From Bombus terrestris (Eukaryota > Arthropoda > Insecta > Hymenoptera > Apidae), in contig NC_063272.1 in NCBI RefSeq assembly GCF_910591885.1, positions 2,907,924 through 2,971,923 of the forward strand: DNA of 64,000 nt, read 5' to 3'. Below, one piece after another: positions 58,243-64,000 of the stretch (position 1 is the stretch's first letter; the number at the start of each line of letters is the position of its first letter). The position numbers were made by a program, and so were the translations under genes. Under the pieces are notes generated by a model. The model was not told the DNA's origin, did not search any database, and worked only from the letters and a program-made list of their open reading frames with translations.

Positions 58243-58323
58243 TTGGCTTGTTAACTAGGTGATTGCGGGTTTTGTCATTAGATGATATTGACAAAATTCG
58301 CAATCACCTAGTTTCCAACCCAA
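58243..58323. mobile_element. 81-bp palindromic mariner-type mini-element, second copy
   Basis: TTGGCTTGTTAACTAGGTG at the left pairs with CACCTAGTTTCCAACCCAA at the right, leaving a small centre around CATTAGATGATATTG. TA flanks both ends (58241-58242, 58324-58325). It shares GTGATTGCGxxTTTTGTCA and its reverse complement with the copy at 17562-17644. It lies between two arms of the GGTTATCGATAACC repeat cluster. Confidence 0.78.
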
Positions 58324-58329
58324 TAATTA

Positions 58330-58600
58330 TCAGTGACGTTAATAACGATTGATAATATAGCCAATGATAATTGACAATGTAGAGCAAATTTTTGCCATCG
58401 ATAATGGTCATCGATAACCAAAATAAAATTTTCTCGCCACGGATAACAGTTACTCGTAACAGAAAAAAAAAAAAAAAATATTTTAAAAATCCGGTCATTT
58501 ATGTTGGTTATTGGTAACCAAACTGAAATTTCTCTCGTCGATAACGATTACCGGCAATCAAAAAAACTTTAATCCGTTTTAACGGTTATTCGCGATCAAA
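58330..58600 (-). repeat. Degenerate GGTTATCGATAACC repeats (right cluster, inverted)
   Basis: GCCATCGATAATGGTCATCG then ATAACC, and later GTTATTGGTAACC and GTCGATAACGATTACC, repeat the same motif as the left cluster in the opposite sense. A run of A at about 58461-58476 interrupts it. Confidence 0.6.
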
Positions 58601-58689
58601 AATTTTTTAATTAAAAACATCAACCTTCATATCGCAACTTTACAAACTTCTCTTGTAACAGTTATGATGTCTTGTAATTGTAACATTTA

Positions 58690-58815
58690 TGGCAAATATA
58701 CATTTAGCGAAAAATTAGTATACAGCATGAATAGAAGTAGTCTTAAACATTACAACTGGTGATAAAGATCGTTTCGCTAAATATCGTGGCTTAACACAGC
58801 GAATAATTGACTGCT
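58690..58815 (+). repeat. Dispersed ~125-bp repeat (copy 1)
   Basis: TTTAGCGAAAAATTAGTATAC, AGTAGTxTTAAAC and GATCGTTTCGCTAAATATCG with TGGCTTAxCACAGCGAA align with 60910-61030 in the same orientation. Function and family are unknown. Confidence 0.6.
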
Positions 58816-60700
58816 CAAATATTTTCATCGTCTTTGCGCGACGAATATTTTATGTAACTTCTGGATACGGTTTTGCAGAGAAATTAGAAATTTTAGAAAT
58901 TTCACAATCACGTATAATCGTGGCTCGTCGTGCTGTTAATGAAGTTTCTAAATATTTCGTGTAATATAGGAAAAGTGAAAAGTTTCTAAGAGTCTTCGAG
59001 TATCTTCGTGCGTCTCTGTGTGCGTATAATCGAGCGTCTTTAGATCGCGAACGTAGATCGAGGAAGAAATTGCCCGTCTTTGACCTGTTAGGCGGAGCAA
59101 AATTGTACGTTAAGAGAATAAAGACTGACACTTGCCAGGGTTACGAGTCATCTAGAAAAATAAGCTCCCGTAGAATATCACCTGAACGCCAATTTTGTCT
59201 CCGACTACGAGCACACGTAGTCCTATTACGCTGTTCTCTAGGGGGAGACGAGTGGAGAGCGAAAGAGAAGGCAGAGAAGAGCTCTCCGAGGAACATCATA
59301 TTAGTTTGAGAATTTTCTCATAAAAACAGGCTGAAATTTAAAGTTGATTTGAAAGTAGAGATCGGTTTTAGAAAGGCTACCGGTTCGATTGGATCTCAGG
59401 CTGAAAGTTTCATCTACAATTATATCTCAAATATTTGTGCAATTTTATATCTTCTTGCGTGTATTGCGTATGCTAAAAGTCCGCAATTTTAATTATCACG
59501 TTTCGCACGAGACCAGCATTCGCGCAAATACTTACGAACGAAAATTTATTCAAACAGTATAAATCTAATCTACAGTAATCTACAGTTAAAACTACCTAGA
59601 ATTTATTTTATAATAATATTGCGTTAATTACCGTCGTTTCGGCACTTGCAATTTTTCGAGAAGAATCGCCTCATAGCGTTGCACAAACGATAAACAATTA
59701 ACATTGTCGTTATCGAACTCAATTTGTTACGAACTGTCGTCGCATTCGTGCAATTTATATTTAGCATAAACCGTACGCTTAATACAACCTTACGATTATT
59801 AGCAAATTCCTTGTTAGCATATTCCTTATTAACAATTATTTCTAGAAACGAGATAACATTTGCTTGCCGAACTTATCAGAATATTTGTCTCTCGTTCGTT
59901 TGCGTTTATTAGCTGAGCGTAATTCTCGCAGTGGTAACGCTTCTCCGGGTTCTCCAGTTGTTGTGTATGATATCGTATAAAAGATAAATGCTTCGGTTAA
60001 GAGTAAATTTCGAAAGAAACTATTCGTTAATTTGCCAAGGATTCGTATTCTTCTAATTACACTTGCTAGCCAAGTGTAACTACCACAATCGACGCCAATA
60101 GCCCAAGTTCGATCGTAACAGGCGGATCGTTTCTAACTAATTTTACGTAGAACGTTCTGATCGATATTATCGTCGTCCCACTGAACCAGTTGTTCGCGTT
60201 CATCGCGTCGCGTCTTAAAATCGGGCAATTGTCTGGTTTGCATGATTCGTTCGACGAACGGTAACGCAGCTGTACGCACAGAAACCGATAAATCGGCTCT
60301 ACAAACTGATTAGACCTCTCGTTTAGAAAGACGGTGTAAATGAACATAAACACTTTTGTACGCGAGAACCCATAGAAAGGAAATTCCGCGTACACCGGCA
60401 GAAACGACTAGCTTAATTTCAACGACAGCATCGTTTCTGAGAATTGAGCATTCATCGTTAAACATCAAAGCGTTGGCTTTCAGAGATGTACAAGTTTCTG
60501 TATGTCACGGTGTACACGTCAAACGTTCCTTGATTCGATGAAATGCAGCCTCTACTTTGCTCGATTTGTCACGGATTAGTTGCACCGTGCAAGCAAGGTT
60601 TATACTTAGACTTCAAAGTACCGAACATCGATAAAACACAACGCAGGTACGTGTTCTAAACGATGACACGAGCTTCCAAGTTTCCCAAGGAAAAATTGTT
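58816..60700. other. Stretch without supported genes
   Basis: Mixed AT-rich and moderately CpG-rich sequence. The frames at 58850-59131, 59070-59309 and 60066-60395 lie on opposite strands or overlap and have no recognisable domains. No repeat was noticed. Confidence 0.4.
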
Positions 60701-60822
60701 TCCCGCTGTTTGCGCGGTGGCTCGCGCTGCTATTCCAACGTTCGCAACGGAAAATTTTTCCAAATGCGCATTACGCGACACTTTCCGAAAGTTTGTTAAC
60801 GCTGTAACGAGACAGGAATCGC
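60701..60822 (+). repeat. Repeat related to the TCTCGTTACAGCG element (partial copy)
   Basis: CCAACGTTCxxxACGGAA followed downstream by GTTAACGCTGTAACGAGA (ending 60812) matches the right half of 61134-61287. The left end is not recognisable. Confidence 0.5.
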
Positions 60823-60909
60823 TGCGAGAATTATAACAGTGAAATTTGAAACGAAACCGACGATGCAGATGGAAATTACGTTATTCTGGACATTTACTTG
60901 CGAACGTAG

Positions 60910-61030
60910 TTTATTTAGTATTAGTGAAAAATTAGCACACGGTATGAACAGTAGTTTTAAACGCACTATTAGTCTCAAAAACGATCTCGCTATTTACCGT
61001 GGCTTATCGACGTAGCGAACAAAATTAGCG
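60910..61030 (+). repeat. Dispersed ~125-bp repeat (copy 2)
   Basis: Aligned with 58690-58815 in the same orientation: GTGAAAAATTAGCACAC, GTAGTTTTAAAC, ACGATCTCGCTATTTACCG, then TGGCTTATCGACGTAGCGAA. Confidence 0.6.
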
Positions 61031-61133
61031 TTTTTCCAATAATTCGATGATCTTTTTTCCGATACTTGTGTGATACATATTCAAATCTGTTCCACATTTT
61101 GCACGTATAATAATAATAATCACCATAGTTTTG

Positions 61134-61287
61134 TCTCGTTACAGCGCCAGTGAAATTTCGAAATTATTCGGTGCGATATACCCAATGGCTTGAGAAAGCG
61201 TTCCAACGTTCATCACGGAATGTTTTCACGAATGTGCGATGCGTGTCATGCGAGATATTTGGAAATTTCGCTGGCGCTGTAACGAGA
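61134..61287. mobile_element. 154-bp inverted-repeat element (TCTCGTTACAGCGCCAG)
   Basis: TCTCGTTACAGCGCCAGTGA at the left and its reverse complement at the right (ending GGCGCTGTAACGAGA) match at 25 of the first 26 bases. Related ends occur at 60801-60812 and 62152-62170. No target duplication is obvious and the class is unknown. Confidence 0.65.
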
Positions 61288-61629
61288 CGCGAGTATTGTT
61301 GAAAAGATATAGAATGGATTCGGAAATACAAATAATTCCCTTTATTTAGCACACAACTGTTATACATATATCTTATACTCTTAAGACCTCAAAATCCTAC
61401 TCGCACGCACGCTTGTTGTCAACCGACTCTTCCAGATACTTCTAACGACTGGCTCTTGTCTTTTGTCTCAACCAAGACCCGGACGTCCTCTGATCCTTAC
61501 ACACACATTCACATGTACAGTGTAAATGTATCATATTCCCAACAATTGTATTGGAAAAATTTGAAATGGATCGGAAAATGTATATGGAAGTTACAGGACC
61601 TTTCTCGAAAATTATCGATAGTTCAAATA

Positions 61630-61844
61630 TCAGGTTGTACAACAAAAGAGTCTTTCGTTTTATAAGAAAATAATAGACGCACGACGTTTCTTGTTTCCTT
61701 TATTTTATCGAACTACGTACGTTCCATTTTGTTCTATTAAGGTAAAGACCACGACATTTGACAGATTAGATGTCGTGTTTGTATAAAGATGCATTGTCGT
61801 AAAAGACATATTCGTAGAGAAAAGACACTTTTGGGGCAACCTAA
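61630..61844 (+). mobile_element. 215-bp mariner-like mini-element, better preserved copy
   Basis: It starts TCAGGTTGTACAACAAAAGAG and ends CTTTTGGGGCAACCTAA, giving imperfect terminal inverted repeats of about 20 bp. TA flanks both ends (61628-61629, 61845-61846), as for Tc1/mariner. It is non-coding. It aligns throughout with the reverse complement of 45082-45292, and one end matches a fragment at 24011. Confidence 0.75.
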
Positions 61845-62129
61845 TATTTGGCTGAACCTGACAAAACTGTACGCTTGTAATAAATAAAAAAAAAAGCCTG
61901 CTACGCCCTTTCGATCATTTCAGCTCGAGTTATGTGTGGGTCGACCCAATTACGTTCTTACAACGTCAGAGAATACCTTCGTTTTGAAGAAAATGAAAAA
62001 AGATCGCACATTTTCGTTTCAATTTTTTTGATTAAACCTCTTCTCCCAACGTTACAAATATGTTTTATTATCATTAAAATAGGGACAGGCTCGAAAGTAC
62101 AAAAATTGAAGAGTCGCAACTGATGTAAC

Positions 62130-62200
62130 GAACATAATCACGATAGTCGTGTCTCGTTACAGCGTTAACGGGATTTCAAAATGTTTGGCATAATAAGCGA
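62130..62200 (+). repeat. Partial copy of the TCTCGTTACAGCG element left end
   Basis: ATAATCACGATAGTCGTG then TCTCGTTACAGCGTTAACG aligns with 61113-61160, including about 20 bases upstream of the inverted-repeat end. The shared unit may therefore be larger than the 154-bp element. Confidence 0.5.
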
Positions 62201-63635
62201 TCCTACGCAAAATTTCCGCCAGCTCAGTGAAGTTTCGGCTATCCGAGTCTCGTATTATACGATGTGTTTCCAGTTTTCTCCTAACTGCGCGTTTTTTTTT
62301 TTTCGAAATTTTAACGCCGGCACCGCGCGAACAAAGTAAATAGATTAATTGAACTTTTAATCGATCAAATAGTCAACTAAACTGAAACGCACGTACGATG
62401 TTAAGTTATCGAAATCAATTTTACGATTTTACCGTACGAACGCCGGTATCATCCGACCTTTCGGTATTTTCCGAGTTTTCTATTGTTCGTGTGATACGCG
62501 TCACCTCGGAACGATCAAGATTATTCGAACACTTTCGCAAGCCATAATAAGATTACAGAAAAATGTACTTTGCTGTGAATACACGTTTCATCGGAGGAAT
62601 CGAAATTTGTACAGGACGAAGTAGCGTCGTTCGAACGAAACTGCGATAGACTTAAAGTTGGGCTGTACAATTTCTAGATTTATATTAATCCTATAGAACG
62701 AAAAGACCCAGAGCTCTATGAACGTTCTAAGAGAACGGATCTCCTTCGGCGTAAATGGCGCTCCTTATCGGCGAACGGCTACAATATCCTAAATCTTTCT
62801 TTTCGACGGTTTCCACGTCGATCGAGAGAAATTATTCGTCGAAATGGACTATCCGTGGCTGATCTATTACGGTAGAAAGTGAAAAAGAACGTAAACGAAG
62901 GAAATGGCCGACATAAAGGACGATAACTGTTAATTTAAACGTAATAGAACGAAAGAATACGACGTATTCGTTAAAGGATATTTAAGACAATTTAAATTAA
63001 AATCGATTTTCACACGACGTTCTTCGATTTTTTCTAGAACCAGATTATATCTATGATAACGTTTCGATAATATCGTTTTATGCAAAAGAAAGCCAATTAT
63101 ATGATTGAAAGAAGAAATTTGGATCAACGTATGGATATCCTTCTATTTCGTTGCACGAGTTGCGAATAACCTGTCGAATAATGATAAAGATAGAAACGAA
63201 TATGACAAAGGCATAACGAAGGAACTAATATTCAGAATTTCGTGCGTTTAATTCCTCGAAAATTGCACTTTTAAACGCATCGGTCTCGCAGTTCAACCTG
63301 CCGGGAACAAAGAATTTTATCGAAAACATCGTTCTAACATTTCAATTTTACAAACGTTTCGCTCTGCTTCGTTAAAAGCTGCGCGTATTTGGTAGATAGA
63401 AAATTATGCACATACGTTAAAACGTATAACGCGCAACAGGCAAGGATATACGCGTACGCGCTGCAAACGCGTTAAAAGCGAAAAATATCGCTGAAATTAT
63501 TTTCCCATAATAAAGAAATCGTCGGGCCTCTTACGAATACAGAAGATAATTCGTTAAGATTATAGTGTCTATTAATTTTACCATAACGAGTTTAACAGAG
63601 CTTTCGAAACTAAAAGCTTTATCACAGACGATAAA
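62201..63635. other. Stretch without recognisable genes
   Basis: AT-rich, with some CpG. A T run lies near 62.29 kb. No conserved frame or repeat was noticed. Confidence 0.45.
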
Positions 63636-63720
63636 CCCTTTGAGTGCTGAATACTCACGGCCTATGCCGTCCGTACGGACGGCGCGTGTCTAGCGCTGAC
63701 GATCGCTGTGGACGGAATAC
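63636..63720 (+). repeat. Possible piggyBac-like end with an 18-base palindrome
   Basis: CCCTTTGAGTGCTGA (from about 63637) has the same CCCTTT opening as the TTAA-flanked element at 36685. It is followed by the perfect palindrome GCCGTCCGTACGGACGGC at 63666-63683. The expected TTAA is replaced by ATAAA, and no other end was found, so this is a probable fragment. Confidence 0.45.
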
Positions 63721-63924
63721 TTTTTCGTTAGACTGAACTCTGTTGATTAACTATTCAAAGCGCAAATCGTAATAAGTTATAGTAGTTTAAATGATTAAAA
63801 TGAAAGAGATTAAATGATTCAAGAGCGTTATATCTTAGTTATTTTTAATTATTTATTATAAACATTGAAATTTACAGTTAACTAGAATTTGGGTAATAAA
63901 CTAGAAAACTATATTTAGTAAATA

Positions 63925-64000
63925 TGTAAAATCCCTAGAGTTCATGTAGGATAGGGATTCTTTTTGTTTTACGGGTAGCACGACAGGCTGTGTTTAACGG
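63925..64000 (+). repeat. Partial LTR of the same Gypsy-type family, cut by window end
   Basis: The first 76 bases of the LTR (TGTAAAATCCCTAGAG...) differ at only two positions from the 3' LTR at 9509. It starts at TG after AATA. Whether it is a solo LTR or the start of a fuller, possibly intact element cannot be told from this window. Confidence 0.88.

Overview
This window looks like insect nuclear DNA, most plausibly from a hymenopteran. That assignment is inference and of low confidence. The sequence is strongly AT-rich, CpG is common rather than depleted, no bacterial gene organisation is present, and the mobile elements are of kinds common in insects: a Jockey-type LINE, a Gypsy-type LTR element, and small mariner-like and TTAA-flanked (piggyBac-like) elements. 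There is no recognisable complete host gene, no rRNA, no intact tRNA and no CRISPR array. Most of the 64 kb is intergenic or intronic sequence with many repeats.

Region by region. 1-7.3 kb: AT-rich, nothing coding seen. 7.28-9.94 kb: a Gypsy-type LTR element with two LTRs of about 430 bp, a TATA target duplication and an internal deletion that joins a broken gag directly to a broken integrase. A third LTR of the same family begins 76 bases before the window ends. 14.08-14.75 kb: a CpG-rich block resembling a divergent promoter, with an inverted CCAAT box, an initiator-like TCAGTT, a candidate minus-strand first exon and a possible plus-strand 5' exon. 17.56 kb: an 83-bp palindromic mariner-type mini-element, with a second copy at 58.24 kb. 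17.93-23.54 kb: a nearly full-length minus-strand Jockey-type LINE with ORF1 (three CCHC knuckles) and ORF2 (endonuclease plus reverse transcriptase). One extra A in a homopolymer splits ORF2. The LINE sits inside a tRNA-derived SINE-like sequence and has a 14-bp target duplication. 24.5-25.1 kb: diverged tandem repeat of about 235 bp. 27.3-28.16 kb: seven copies of a 114-bp satellite whose units carry a hairpin, headed by an inverted copy. 35.19-35.77 kb: a 579-bp foldback element. 36.68-37.03 kb: a 342-bp TTAA-flanked element. 34.0, 47.7 and 49.35 kb: three members of a small family marked by the palindrome GACGAGTATACTCGTC. 49.58-50.30 kb: a compound simple-sequence block. 52.78-53.15 kb: a large inverted repeat with a third dispersed copy at 16.6 kb. 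57.8-62.3 kb: a dense patchwork of small palindromic and inverted repeats.

How the parts relate. The only clear coding content is retrotransposon protein: LINE ORF1 (RNA-binding), LINE ORF2 (nicking and reverse transcription), and LTR-element gag and integrase remnants. Both retroelements are damaged. The small elements are non-autonomous and would depend on transposases not encoded here. If a host gene is present, the best candidate start is the minus-strand exon at 14.1 kb, which would encode a basic, mitochondrial-presequence-like N-terminus. I could not connect it to any downstream exon. I did not find a clearly new biological system; the most unusual items are listed under findings.
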